The notes: generated by a model not told the origin, from the sequence alone. Positions 25,940 through 35,297 are shown, counted from the stretch's first letter. The stretch: 64,000 nt of DNA from VAZQ01 sp963702695 (GCA_963702695.1 CAVPDS010000008.1:1-64000), one strand, 5' to 3'. Numbers and translations are program-made.

Positions 25940-26770
25940 TTAGCGCCGTGCGCGCGCGGCAAAACGTTTCAGCTCGGTGTTGAAGCGCAGCGGTTCTTCA
26001 AGAAAGGGAGTATGACCGACGCCGTCGTACCACGAGACTTCCGCGGTCTTGCAGTGGTTGAGGATGTACTCAGCCATGGCTGGCAGCACCACGGTGTCCG
26101 CGCGGCCTTGGGTAATGAGGACGGGCACGGTAATCCCTTCGAGAAGTGCGCCGAAATCAAGTTCGCGTTGAACCAAAGCGGCCCTTACATTTGGTTTCAC
26201 CACCATATTGAAGGCCAAGATATCCTCGAAATCGTCTTGCAAGACTGGCTTGACGATGCACGCACGCAAGAACCTGCGGATTGCCGCGATGTTGGTCGAA
26301 AGATCGTCCTGACAGGCCCCAGGCGCGTTCTCTAAAAAGCCCGGGCCAATGAGTGGACCGAAAGCTTTCGGGCCAAGGACGACAGCGGCGCTGACAAAAT
26401 TGACGCCGGCAATCTTACTTTGGCCTTTTCTGCGCACGTAATCCGAAACGATATAGCCTCCATATGACCAACCGACCAATATCAGCCGATCGAGTTCAAG
26501 CTCATCAATCACCGCTGCAATGTCATCGGCCCATTTGTCGCCATCCGTGTATTGATCGACCTCTGCCGGCGTATCGGACATGCCGTGACCACGAAGATCG
26601 AGAGCGACGACGCGTGCATCGGCTTCAAGTCCGCTTTCGTATTGCCTCGACCAACACAGATGGCTTTGTGACCAGCCATGAATGAGCAGGATCGGAACGC
26701 CGGTCGGCTTTCCGTATTCGCGCACATGCAAATTGACGCCTGCCGCACCTTTCACCGTGTATTTCTTCAT
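25940..26770 (-). CDS. Alpha/beta hydrolase
   Basis: A 276-residue cytoplasmic alpha/beta-hydrolase of the haloperoxidase/esterase type. The ATG at 26770 follows GGAGG. Motifs: oxyanion HGWSQSHLCW, nucleophile Ser in GWSYGG, acid in GRADTVVLP and the catalytic His in GVGHTPFLE. A cap region lies between, about residues 135-200. All triad residues are present. No signal peptide. The substrate is unknown. It has no operon partner nearby. Confidence 0.85.
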   Translation of the reverse strand: MKKYTVKGAAGVNLHVREYGKPTGVPILLIHGWSQSHLCWSRQYESGLEADARVVALDLRGHGMSDTPAEVDQYTDGDKWADDIAAVIDELELDRLILVGWSYGGYIVSDYVRRKGQSKIAGVNFVSAAVVLGPKAFGPLIGPGFLENAPGACQDDLSTNIAAIRRFLRACIVKPVLQDDFEDILAFNMVVKPNVRAALVQRELDFGALLEGITVPVLITQGRADTVVLPAMAEYILNHCKTAEVSWYDGVGHTPFLEEPLRFNTELKRFAARARR

Positions 26771-27191
26771 CACCCAATCCTCCGAGTCTGATGAGGACAA
26801 GACGAAGCAATGGCGAAGAACTTGACCGCAACCAGCATTGAAGCCTCAATAGGATTGAGGACCGGACGCCGGCCGGATTCAAGCCTTCACATTCTAAGGC
26901 CAATGATTGGTTGTGGTCCTTCACGTCGGATCGGCATCATCGCGGCCGACCGTCGCTTTCGGGGCATTCCGGATATGGAGCGATTTTCGGCGCGCACCGG
27001 TCTGTAGCGATTGACCCGTTGCTGCCCTAATGTCGCTCCGGCGCGTACGCGCCAACGGGACTGAAAGCCGCGGCGCAACTGCGCGCGCGTTCCATAATAA
27101 CAAGAACTCGTTCGCACGCGCGGTGCGTCCGAACGAGGAGGCCTGCTGACGGCGGGTACCGGACGGGTTAGGGTGTTTGCCGGGCCGACCT
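26771..27191. other. Intergenic region, nothing assigned
   Basis: About 420 bases between two minus-strand genes. The frames here are Arg/Pro-rich and unconvincing, and I see no tRNA, hairpin with T-run or repeat of known type. Confidence 0.4.
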
Positions 27192-27995
27192 TTATGATGT
27201 TGGTCCCCGCTGGACCAACTCGATGCGCGTGCCCCACGGATCGGTGATGTAGGCGATGGTGGTGCCGGTCGCAGCGTTCTTGCGGGGCGGCTCATCGAGC
27301 TTGATGCCCTCTGCCTCGATCTTCTTCACGAATGCGGCGTGGTCCTTCAGGTCGAAGCCGATATGGTCGAGCACGCGATGCCGAGTCGGAAGCTGCGCCT
27401 TGTCATCCTTCGCAAACCGAAGCTGGACGCCCGGCAAATCCACGACCGGTGCATTGTTACCAGCCTTGCCAGGTTTCCCGCCGAAGGTCTTGACGTACCA
27501 GGCTTGCATCTTGGGAATTTCCAATTCCATCACCCGGAAGTGGATGTGTTCGTTCCGGATCGGCATGGTCTGGGTCTTGTCTTCGAGGATTTCAATTCGC
27601 ACGCCGTCCGGCGTCTCAACGTAGGCCTGATCGAGCCTGCCGTTGCCGCCCGGCAGCACTGCAACGCCATTGGCCTTCCATTTCGCGACCTGCTCCTGGA
27701 CGTTGTTGACGATGAAGCCGACGTGGTTCACCACCGAGCCGACCGTGCCGCCGCTCCCGGTTTCAGTCCCCAGGTTCAAATTGATCCGGACGCCAGGGAA
27801 CGTGACAGTCTCGGCACCCGCGACCGCCTGCCCGCCCATGCCGAGGAAGATCTTCTTGTTGGCCGCAACGTCTTTCGAAATGAAGTGCCAGTGGCCCATG
27901 GTCACGCCCACGTCGTTGAATGGGGCCAATTGCGCTTGGGCCGTCCCGGCGGCGAGCGTGAATGCAAGCCCTAAACCAGCGATCAAAGTTCTCAT
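27192..27995 (-). CDS. Exported VOC-fold (glyoxalase/dioxygenase superfamily) protein
   Basis: A 267-residue protein with a cleavable signal peptide (MRTLIAGLGLAFTLAAGTAQ). Two VOC modules follow, about residues 30-140 and 145-262. Candidate metal ligands: His34/His36 in MGHWHF, His in VNHVGF, Glu in IEILED, His in HIHFRV, His in LDHIGF and Glu in IELVQ. A periplasmic location is unusual for this superfamily. The function could be a lyase, isomerase or ring-cleaving dioxygenase; no context fixes it. Confidence 0.8.
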   Translation of the reverse strand: MRTLIAGLGLAFTLAAGTAQAQLAPFNDVGVTMGHWHFISKDVAANKKIFLGMGGQAVAGAETVTFPGVRINLNLGTETGSGGTVGSVVNHVGFIVNNVQEQVAKWKANGVAVLPGGNGRLDQAYVETPDGVRIEILEDKTQTMPIRNEHIHFRVMELEIPKMQAWYVKTFGGKPGKAGNNAPVVDLPGVQLRFAKDDKAQLPTRHRVLDHIGFDLKDHAAFVKKIEAEGIKLDEPPRKNAATGTTIAYITDPWGTRIELVQRGPTS

Positions 27996-28283
27996 GGATG
28001 CCTCCCTGTTGCGCCGACATTCGTAAGTTGGTCAGCGTTTGTGCGAACGCTACCACCTCGTCGGGTTGCGCGAAACTCAAAACGAAGCGTTGTGCGACCG
28101 GGTCGGAGATCCGGAGGCGCAGCATCGGCATGCTGCAGGTGGAGCGCAGAGCGGTCGGCAGCTCCGCGGCCACGGCATCGCGAAATCCAAAGAGGATAGG
28201 CAGCCGATCTGCACCCTTCGGTTGCGGGTGTGTGAGGTAGTTTCGCTTTGCTTCCGCGCCGGTCTGAACCCTCGGGCGGCGCG

Positions 28284-28448
28284 TGGCCGGCGATCGTGGC
28301 GCTGGTGACGAACGGCGCGGACGGAACACCGCTCGCGATCCATCGCACCTTCCTCGACCGTGATGCCGGAGGCAAAGCTCCATTTGAGCCGCAGAAGATG
28401 ATGCTCGATCCACGCCGCGGCAGCGCGCTGCGCCCTCGCTGGCCCTAG
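28284..28448 (+). pseudogene. Fragment of a toprim-domain (plasmid/phage primase-like) protein
   Basis: About 55 codons (WPAIVALVTNGADGTPLAIH, RTFLDRDAGGKAPFEPQKMM) match the segment just before the toprim domain in DUF7146/VirE-type mobile-element proteins, from memory of that family. No start, no toprim core and no downstream part are present. It ends about 45 bases from a tRNA gene, the usual place for integrated elements. The stretch 27996-28283 shows no gene. Confidence 0.5.
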
Positions 28449-28494
28449 CGATGTGATGAAGGAGCGCTCTGGTGACCGGTTAGCGGGCTTTTTT

Positions 28495-28572
28495 TGGTCG
28501 GAGCGCCGAGATTTGAACTCGGGACCCCCAGTCCCCCAGACTGGTGCGCTAACCGGGCTGCGCTACGCTCCG
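28495..28572 (-). tRNA. tRNA-Pro (anticodon GGG)
   Basis: On the minus strand a cloverleaf folds: acceptor stem CGGAGCG (28566-28572) with CGCTCCG (28499-28505), anticodon stem CCAGT/ACTGG around the loop CTGGGGG (anticodon GGG), T-arm with GAGTTCAAATCTC, and an encoded 3' CCA (28495-28497). The anticodon decodes CCC and CCU proline codons. Confidence 0.96.
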
Positions 28573-28632
28573 ACTGGGCTGTGATCTATCCGCCTTGAGG
28601 GGGGTTCGCAAGGGCGCGGGGCTTGCAGCGCG

Positions 28633-28716
28633 GTAGGGTGGGCGAAGCGAAGCGTGCCCACCGGTGCCAGTCCCGGCAGAACGCTTGGGCACGGCGCTGC
28701 GCGCCTTCGCCCACCC
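28633..28716. repeat. REP-like pair of palindromes
   Basis: Two facing arms, GTAGGGTGGGCGAAGCGAAG at the left and GGCACGGCGCTGCGCGCCTTCGCCCACCC at the right, separated by about 25 bases, form a bulged long hairpin. The same words recur near 2938 and 54660-54920. Confidence 0.6.
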
Positions 28717-28840
28717 GACACGGACCATCCGCGCGCGGCGTTCGGTGGGCTCGCGTTGGCGCCGCCGCGGCGCTACGGCTATCATGGCGAACCACCTCGC
28801 CGGGTCGGCCGGCGCAACCGCGATCCCGGAGTGCTACGCC

Positions 28841-29818
28841 ATGATCAAGCGAGCCTTTTCGCGTCGCGCCACAATGGTCGCGTGGCTGGTCATCGGTGGC
28901 CTCGTCGTCCCGGTACCGGCGGCCCGCGCGCAGGAAACCCTGAAGGTCGGGCGCGCGATCGCGAATTCCTGGTCGTTCGTGCCGCTCGATATCGGGGTCA
29001 AGGCCGGAATTTTCGCCAGGCACAACCTCGCGATCGAGTCGGTGGCGTTCACCGGCAGCGCGCGGCTGCAGCAGGGACTGGCGGCCAAGGGCGTCGACGT
29101 CGGGCTGGGCTCGGGGCCGGAACTGGCGATGGTGGCGAAGGGCGCGCCGGTGATCGGCGTCGCCGCGATCGTGCTTGCCCCGCGCATGACCATCACCGTG
29201 CGCGGCAGCGGGCCGATCCACGCGACCAATGAGCTGCGCGGCAAGAAGATCGGCGTGTCGACCGCCGGCTCGCTCACCGAATGGCTCACCCGCGAACTCT
29301 CGCGCCGCGAGGGCTGGGGTCGCGACGGCATCCGCGCGGTACCGCTCGGCAGCGACGCGGCGCAGATCGCGGCGATGAAGACCGATCAGATCGACGGCCT
29401 CGTGCTCGATGTCGCGACCGCGCTGCGGATGGAGCAGACCGGCGACGGCCGCATCGTGCTGCACTTCGGCGACATCATAAAGGATTTCATCCAGAACGCC
29501 GTCTACGCGCGGCGCGATCTGGTCGTGTCCAACCCGGACCTGGTCCGGCGCTTCCTCGCCGGCTGGTTCGAGACCATCGACTACATGAGCACCCACAAGG
29601 AGGAGAGCGTCGAGGTCGCGCTGCCGATCGTCGACGTGCCGCACGACGTCGCGGCGCGCGGCTATGACCAATGGATGGCGGCCTATTCGCGCGACGGCAA
29701 ATTCGATCCGGCGGCGCTGAAGCTGCTCGCGAAGTCGTTCGTTGAAACCGGGGCGCTGCCGAGCGAGCCCGACATGAGCAAGCTCTATACCGAGGAATTC
29801 CTGCCCAAAGCGAAGTAA
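28841..29818 (+). CDS. ABC transporter substrate-binding protein (NitT/TauT-like)
   Basis: A 325-residue periplasmic protein. The ATG at 28841 starts a signal peptide (MIKRAFSRRATMVAWLVIGG to ARA). The mature protein has the SsuA/THI5-like fold pattern: LKVGRAIANSWSFVPLDIGV, GIFARHNLAIESVAF, LQQGLAAKGVDVGLGSG, LRGKKIGVSTAGSLTE and GLVLDVATALRMEQ. The ligand may be a sulfonate, nitrile, pyrimidine precursor or aromatic; not determinable. No permease or ATPase is adjacent. The upstream in-frame extension from 28664 crosses the REP element and is rejected. Confidence 0.82.
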   Translation: MIKRAFSRRATMVAWLVIGGLVVPVPAARAQETLKVGRAIANSWSFVPLDIGVKAGIFARHNLAIESVAFTGSARLQQGLAAKGVDVGLGSGPELAMVAKGAPVIGVAAIVLAPRMTITVRGSGPIHATNELRGKKIGVSTAGSLTEWLTRELSRREGWGRDGIRAVPLGSDAAQIAAMKTDQIDGLVLDVATALRMEQTGDGRIVLHFGDIIKDFIQNAVYARRDLVVSNPDLVRRFLAGWFETIDYMSTHKEESVEVALPIVDVPHDVAARGYDQWMAAYSRDGKFDPAALKLLAKSFVETGALPSEPDMSKLYTEEFLPKAK

Positions 29819-29885
29819 TGTCGACAATGTGTGAGCTGGATGAGTTGCGGGCGCCGATCGAAGTAAACGTCAGAGGTCAAGCCAC

Positions 29886-30824
29886 ATGGTTGCGCGGGTC
29901 GTCGCCCTCGAAGAGCATTTCTGGACACCGGGGCTGCGCGCGTTGCGCACCGACGGTTCGGTCAGCAATCCGAAGGTGATGGAGCGGCTCGACGACCTCG
30001 GCGCGTTGCGCCTGCGCGAGATGGACGAGGCCGGGATCGACCTGCAGGTGCTCTCGGAGACCGAGCCGGCGACGCAAAACCTGTCGGCGGCCGACGCCGT
30101 CTCGCTCTCGCGCGCGTCGAATGACATTCTGCATGAGGCGATACAGCGTCACCCCGACCGGTTTGCCGGGTTTGCGACGCTGCCGACGCCCGATCCGCGC
30201 AAGGCCGCGCAGGAGCTCGAGCGCGCGGTGAAAAACCTCGGCTTCCGCGGGGCGCTGATCAATGGCCTCACCCACGGCCGCTTTCACGACGAGGGCGAAT
30301 TCCGGCCGATCTTCGAATGCGCGGCGGCGCTCGACGTGCCGGTCTATCTGCATCCGGCGACGCCGCACCCGGCAGTGCTCGATGCATACTACAAATCCTA
30401 TCCGCAACTCGCCCGCGCGCCGCTAGGCTTCGGGCAGGAGATCGCGGTCGCCGCGATGCGGCTCGTGCTCAGCGGCGTGTTCGACGAGTTTCCGAAGTTG
30501 CAGATCATCCTCGGCCACCTGGGCGAGGCGCTGCCGTTCCTGCTCTGGCGCGCGAACGACACCCTTACGCGCTCGGCGAAGCTGCGCCGCAGCTTCCGCG
30601 AATATTTCGTCGGCCACTTCCACGTGACGACCTCGGGCTTCTTCTCGCCGACGGCGTTGCAATGCACGATCGCCGAGATGGGGATCGACCGGGTCATGTT
30701 CTCGGTCGACTGGCCGTTCCAGCCGAACGGGCCGGCGGTTGCGTTCGTCAATGCCGCGCCGCTCAGCCCGATCGAGCGGGAGCAGGTTTTCGGCGTCAAC
30801 GCGTGTACGCTGCTCAAGCTCTGA
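29886..30824 (+). CDS. Amidohydrolase-2 family (ACMSD-like) metal-dependent hydrolase/decarboxylase
   Basis: A 312-residue TIM-barrel enzyme. Metal-site signatures: EEHFWTP at residues 9-15 (ExH-like), the His in PVYLHPATPH, ILGHLGEALPF and the late Asp in FSVDWPFQ. This layout is that of ACMSD and gamma-resorcylate-type decarboxylases and related hydrolases. Complete length, no signal peptide. It lies 67 bases downstream of the substrate-binding protein and could act on the imported compound (inference); an aromatic acid would fit both. Confidence 0.83.
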   Translation: MVARVVALEEHFWTPGLRALRTDGSVSNPKVMERLDDLGALRLREMDEAGIDLQVLSETEPATQNLSAADAVSLSRASNDILHEAIQRHPDRFAGFATLPTPDPRKAAQELERAVKNLGFRGALINGLTHGRFHDEGEFRPIFECAAALDVPVYLHPATPHPAVLDAYYKSYPQLARAPLGFGQEIAVAAMRLVLSGVFDEFPKLQIILGHLGEALPFLLWRANDTLTRSAKLRRSFREYFVGHFHVTTSGFFSPTALQCTIAEMGIDRVMFSVDWPFQPNGPAVAFVNAAPLSPIEREQVFGVNACTLLKL

Positions 30825-30937
30825 GGGGAGGGGGCGAACTCAAGGCGGCTGACGGCGCGGACGTGATCCTCACCCTGCCGCCAGGAGACGATGACTATCC
30901 CGGCCGCTGGCGTCGCATCAAAGGACATTTCAGGGAC

Positions 30938-31232
30938 CGTAGCCCGCATGAGCGCAGCGACATGCGGGTTGGGTTCAAAACAGGTTCAGGCTTCAAAACA
31001 GGCTCAGCCCCGGATATCGCTTCGCTCATCCGGGCTACAGTCGATCCGAGCTACTGGCTGGCTATCAGGTGGGCTGTTGCTCTACGTCGAAGGCCGTCGC
31101 TCTCGCCGGGTTAGGGAACCTGGCGAGGACCGTAGGATGGGGTGAGCAAAGCGAAAGCCATCGCCTTTGCAAGCGAAAGAGTAGCAAACGAAAGAGTAGC
31201 CCGGATGAGCGAAGCGACATCCGGGACCATGT
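30938..31232. repeat. Cluster of REP-type palindromes
   Basis: Three elements: 30938-31039 (GTAGCCCGCATGAGCGCAGC at the left arm, ATCGCTTCGCTCATCCGGGC at the right arm), 31130-31170 (GTAGGATGGGGTGAGCAAAG) and 31197-31230 (GTAGCCCGGATGAGCGAAGC). A 15-base tandem word near GGTTCAAAACAGG / GCTTCAAAACAGG lies inside the first. The remaining stretch 30825-31254 has no gene. Confidence 0.7.
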
Positions 31233-31254
31233 TAAGATCATGTAATATGTCCGG

Positions 31255-31458
31255 ATGGTGAGATATCGGCGCAATCGCGTAGACGGCGGCGTCTACTTTT
31301 TTACGGTCGCCCTTGCCCACCGGCGCGCCACGATCCTGATTGATCACGTCTCCGCTCTTCGGGCGGCATTTCGCGCCGCGCGCCAAGAGCGTCCATTTTC
31401 GATCGACGCTATCGTGATCCTGCCGGACCACTTTCACGTTAGCAATACAAGTAATTGA
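31255..31458 (+). pseudogene. Truncated REP-associated tyrosine transposase (RAYT)
   Basis: 67 codons match the N-terminus of IS200-like RAYT proteins: MVRYRRNRVDGGVYFFTVAL, LRAAFRAARQERPFSIDAIV and ILPDHFH, the HUH metal motif. Homology stops immediately after it (VSNTSN), so the catalytic Tyr and the whole C-terminal half are gone. It starts 23 bases after a REP palindrome, the usual arrangement of these enzymes with the repeats they mobilise. Confidence 0.75.
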
Positions 31459-31566
31459 TATAATTTGATTTTCGTAATTCTCCCCCTTAACGCGGCTTTA
31501 AAGCCGGCAGGCCTAATCTGGAGCAGCCGGCGTTTCTGTCGGTTCGGGTGTGTGTGTACCGCGTCA

Positions 31567-32655
31567 ATGTCCGGTTTCTCGGCAAGGCTGTCGCGTGCGT
31601 GCGCCGGGAGCAGATGGCGTTCCGGCCGGTGGCTGATTGCGCCTCTCGTCCTGCTTGCGCTCGCTTGCCCGGCCGCCGCCCAGGCGGTGAAAGGCGAGGT
31701 GAGCACGGTCGTGCAGAACGGCTATGCCCGGCTCGTCTTCACGCTGGCGCAGGAGATCCAGAGCCAGGTCAAGGTTTCGAACGGAATCCTGATCATCACC
31801 TTCGAGAAGCCGGTCGACATCCGAGTCGACCGCCTCGATGGCGGCGCTCCCGATTACATCAGCGCCGCGCGCCGCGATCCGGACGGCAAGGGCATCCGCA
31901 TTGCGCTCGCCCGCAAGGCCACGGTCAACTCGATGGTCGCCGCGGAGCGGCTCTATGTCGATCTGCTCCCGGACACCTGGACCGGACTTCCTCCGGGCCT
32001 GCCGCGCGAGGTGATCGAGGAACTCGCCCGCCGCGCCCGCGAGGCCGAGAAGAAGCTGCGCCAGCAGCGCCTGCTGGCGCAACAAAACGCGACGGCGGCG
32101 ATCCGCGTGCGCGCGAGCCATCAGCCGACATTCTCGCGTTACGTCTTCCCGTTGCCGGAGCTCATCGGCGTCACCGCCGACAACAGCAAGGACAAGCTCA
32201 CGCTCACCTTCGGTGTGCTGCTCAAGTTCGATCTTGCCGACGCCAAGGCGACGCTGCCGGCCATGATTACGGCGATCGACAGCGAGGCCGCGCAGGATGC
32301 GGCCACCGTTCGCTTCAGCTTCGCGGGCAAGGTCGACGTGCGCACCTTCCGCGAGGACAAGAACTACATCGTCGACGTGTCGTCGGCGGAGCGCAAGGCG
32401 ACGAAGTCGGAAGGCGCGGTGAGGTCCGACCAATTGGGGGCGCTGGCCCAGGAGTTCGAGACTCACCCGAATTCCGCGCCCGCGCTCGAGGCGCCGCAGT
32501 CGGTTCCGGCGCGCCCCGCGGCGGCGGCGGCCAAAACTCCAATCGAGACGCGCCCATCGTCCAGCCGGCCAGTGCGCCGCAGCCCGCAACTGATCCCGCA
32601 CCGCCCGCCCCGCGTGTCGCTCCGGTGCGCGAAGCGGCCGCCGCTCCGGCGGTGA
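31567..32655 (+). CDS. N-terminal part of a large exported TPR protein (interrupted)
   Basis: From the ATG at 31567 there is a signal peptide (WLIAPLVLLALACPAAAQA) and then two AMIN-like beta-rich segments: GEVSTVVQNGYARLVFTLAQ to RLYVDLLPDTW, and LTLTFGVLLKFDLADAKATL to NYIVDVSSAE. A coiled-coil-prone stretch (EELARRAREAEKKLRQQRLL) joins them. An Ala/Pro linker follows in which the frame slips: from about 32540 to 32675 the sensible sequence (APIVQPASAPQPATDPAPPA) is in another frame, and the original frame ends at TGA 32653. The protein then resumes in the original frame (next entry). I regard both as one gene with two compensating indels. The frame upstream of 31567 is RAYT debris. Confidence 0.7.
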   Translation: MSGFSARLSRACAGSRWRSGRWLIAPLVLLALACPAAAQAVKGEVSTVVQNGYARLVFTLAQEIQSQVKVSNGILIITFEKPVDIRVDRLDGGAPDYISAARRDPDGKGIRIALARKATVNSMVAAERLYVDLLPDTWTGLPPGLPREVIEELARRAREAEKKLRQQRLLAQQNATAAIRVRASHQPTFSRYVFPLPELIGVTADNSKDKLTLTFGVLLKFDLADAKATLPAMITAIDSEAAQDAATVRFSFAGKVDVRTFREDKNYIVDVSSAERKATKSEGAVRSDQLGALAQEFETHPNSAPALEAPQSVPARPAAAAAKTPIETRPSSSRPVRRSPQLIPHRPPRVSLRCAKRPPLRR

Positions 32656-32778
32656 CGACACCCGCCGTCGCTAGAGGCTCCGGCTACGGTAGCGCCAGTC
32701 GCGCCGCAGCCGCGCACTGCGCCAAAGCCTGCGGCCGAAGCGGCGTCGGCGGCGGAGGGCGCCCGGCAGGCCAAAGTC

Positions 32779-35223
32779 ATGGTCATGCAGCAGGGTGAAT
32801 CGCTCACCTTGCGCTTCCCGTTCGCGAGTCCCACGCCGGCCGCGATCTTCCGCCGCGCGGACACGCTCTGGCTCGTGTTCGACACCGAAACGCCGATCGT
32901 GCTCCCGAACTTCGACAACGAACCGACCCACAGCATCAAGCGCGCGGTGGCGACGCGTCAGCGCGAAATCTCGACGGTGCGCCTCAAGCTCGACCGCCCG
33001 CGCCTGGTGAGCGTTTCCAGCGAAGGGTCGACCTGGGTAGTGACGCTCGGCGCTGAAAAGATCGAGCAGTCGAAGCCGCTCGCGGTCACGCGCAACATCA
33101 TCGGGGCGCGGTCGAGTGTCGTCATTCCCTTCGAGGAGCCGCGCGATCTGCACCGGATCGAAGATCCCGAAGTCGGCGACATGCTGCTGGTGGCGACGGC
33201 GCTCGCGCCCGCGCGCGGTCTCCCCAAGACCCAGAGTTTCGTCGATTTCCGTGCGCTGGCCAGCATCCAGGGCGTGGCGATCGAGCCACTCGCCGATGAC
33301 CTGAATGTCGAACTGTCAGGCGACCGGCTCATCATTTCGCGTCCCGGCGGGCTCACGCTCTCGGCCGCTGCCGCGAACAGCGACTTCGGCGCCGCCTTCC
33401 GCCCGCAGGTGCTCGACTCGCAGGTCTGGGGTTTCGACCGGTCGGCCGAATTCCGCGACCGCGAAGCGCAACTGATCGCCGCGGCCGCAATGGCGCCGGA
33501 GGGCAAGCGGCTCCCGGCGCGCGTCGAACTCGCGCGCTTCTTCCTCGCCCGCGACATGCCGGAGGAAGCGAAGGCGGTCCTCGACGTGGCGATCGCCGAC
33601 ACGCCGCCGAACGCAAGCGATTCATCGCCGCTGGTCCTGCGCGCGGTCGCCAATCTACTGATCGGGCGTCCCGAAATGGCGCTCAAGGAGCTCGCCAACC
33701 CGGTCGTCGGCAACCAGCATGAGGCGCCGCTATGGCGTGGCATGGCCTATACGCAACTCGGCAAATGGACGGACGCGCAAGAATGCTTCCGCGATGCTGA
33801 GGCTTCGCTGGGCTCGCTGCCCCTCGAAATGCAGCGTCTGTTGGTGAAGGACATGATCCGCGCCGAGGTCGGGGTCGGCGATTTCACTGGCGCGACGGAC
33901 AGGTTTCATGAGTTCGAGGCGATCGGGATTCCACCGGAGCTCGAAGCCACGATGTCGGTGGTCACCGGCCGCATCGCCGAAGGTCTCGGCCAGGTCAATG
34001 ATGCGCTGCGCGATTACCAGGCGGCGGCGGAATCGGAGGATCGCCCGGCCGCGGCGGAAGGCAGGCTGCGCGAGATCCGGCTGCAGCATTCGCTCGGTCA
34101 TCTCAGCCGTGCCGAAGCCGTCGACCAACTCGAAACGCTGACCACGATCTGGCGTGGCGATGATACCGAGGCCGAGGGATTGCAGCTTCTCGCCCGGCTC
34201 TACACCGAGGACAGCCGCTATCGCGACGCCTTCCGCATCATGCGCATCGCGCTCACGACGCATCCGAGTTCGGACATGACGCGGCGCATCCAGGACGAGG
34301 CCGCCGCGACCTTCAATTCGCTGTTCCTCGCGGGCAAGGGCGACACCCTGCCGGCGATCGATGCGCTGGCGCTGTTCTACGACTTCCGCGAGCTGACGCC
34401 GATCGGACGGCGCGGCGACGAGATGATCCGCCGCCTGGCCGACCGCCTGGTGTCGGTCGACCTGCTCGATCAGGCCGCCGAGCTGCTTCAGCATCAAGTC
34501 GACCATCGGCTGGAGGGCGCGGCGCGCGCGCAGGTCGCGAGCCGGCTGGCGGTGGTCTATCTGATGAACCGCAAACCGGATCGTGCGCTCGCAGCCTTGC
34601 AGGCCACGCGTACCTCCGAACTGACCAACGAATTGCGCGATCAGCGTCTCCTGCTCGAAGCGCGCGCCTTGTCCGAGACCGGCCGCCGCGAACTGGCGCT
34701 GGAAATCATCGCGAATATCGAGGGGCGGGAGGCGATCCGCTTGCGCTCCGACATCCTGTGGGCGGGAAAGCGGTGGGGCGAGGCGGCCGAGCAGCTCGAA
34801 CTGCTCTACGGCGATCGCTGGCGGAAATTCGAGCCGCTCAGTGACATCGAACGGGCCGACATCCTGCGCGCCGCGAGCGGATACGCACTCAGCCAGGACG
34901 CCATGGGCCTCACGCGATTCCGCGAGCGCTATGCCGCCAAGATGGGCGAGGGGCCGGACGCCCGCGCCTTCGAGGTGCTCACGGCGCCGATCGGCACCGG
35001 TGGAACTGAATTCCGCGATGTGGCGCGCAACATCGCGGCGGTCGATACGCTCGAAGAATTCCTGCGCGACTTGCGCGCACGTTATCCCGAAACCGGGGCC
35101 ACCTCGGTCAAGCCGGGTCAGGCGGCGGACGCTGCGGCCGGCGATGCGCCGAAGGGCGATCCAGCCTCCACCAGCGCGCTTCCGCCGCGTCCTGCTGCGG
35201 CCGGGCGCACGGCACGGCGTTAG
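32779..35223 (+). CDS. C-terminal part of the exported TPR protein
   Basis: An 814-codon frame, open from 32656, continuing the gene that starts at 31567. It has a beta-rich region (QGESLTLRFPFASPTPAAIF, RADTLWLVFDTETP) followed by long helical tetratricopeptide-type repeats from about residue 230 to 740 (for example ARFFLARDMPEEAKAVLDVA and YTQLGKWTDAQECFRDAEAS) and an Ala/Pro-rich tail. Together with the first part the protein would be about 1,220 residues, periplasmic, probably a scaffold. Taken alone, the ATG at 32779 has no signal peptide and no ribosome site. It precedes the MetE-like gene by 75 bases. Function unknown. Confidence 0.75.
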   Translation: MVMQQGESLTLRFPFASPTPAAIFRRADTLWLVFDTETPIVLPNFDNEPTHSIKRAVATRQREISTVRLKLDRPRLVSVSSEGSTWVVTLGAEKIEQSKPLAVTRNIIGARSSVVIPFEEPRDLHRIEDPEVGDMLLVATALAPARGLPKTQSFVDFRALASIQGVAIEPLADDLNVELSGDRLIISRPGGLTLSAAAANSDFGAAFRPQVLDSQVWGFDRSAEFRDREAQLIAAAAMAPEGKRLPARVELARFFLARDMPEEAKAVLDVAIADTPPNASDSSPLVLRAVANLLIGRPEMALKELANPVVGNQHEAPLWRGMAYTQLGKWTDAQECFRDAEASLGSLPLEMQRLLVKDMIRAEVGVGDFTGATDRFHEFEAIGIPPELEATMSVVTGRIAEGLGQVNDALRDYQAAAESEDRPAAAEGRLREIRLQHSLGHLSRAEAVDQLETLTTIWRGDDTEAEGLQLLARLYTEDSRYRDAFRIMRIALTTHPSSDMTRRIQDEAAATFNSLFLAGKGDTLPAIDALALFYDFRELTPIGRRGDEMIRRLADRLVSVDLLDQAAELLQHQVDHRLEGAARAQVASRLAVVYLMNRKPDRALAALQATRTSELTNELRDQRLLLEARALSETGRRELALEIIANIEGREAIRLRSDILWAGKRWGEAAEQLELLYGDRWRKFEPLSDIERADILRAASGYALSQDAMGLTRFRERYAAKMGEGPDARAFEVLTAPIGTGGTEFRDVARNIAAVDTLEEFLRDLRARYPETGATSVKPGQAADAAAGDAPKGDPASTSALPPRPAAAGRTARR

Positions 35224-35297
35224 GGGAGCAACCCTTTCCCGCGCTTGCGCTTGATTTCGGCTTTGTTGCACAGTCCTTGCGCACAAGGACATGAGCA

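Noticed and set aside
25818..25943. Short open frame after the TctC fragment (tail VAKLFSHDQDPVQTYTQSYE)
   Set aside because: Plausible-looking tail but too short, no start signal, no family match I can support.
28441..28494. Terminator hairpin with T-run before the tRNA
   Set aside because: The T-run is on the plus strand, while the tRNA is on the minus strand; no matching stem for a plus-strand gene.
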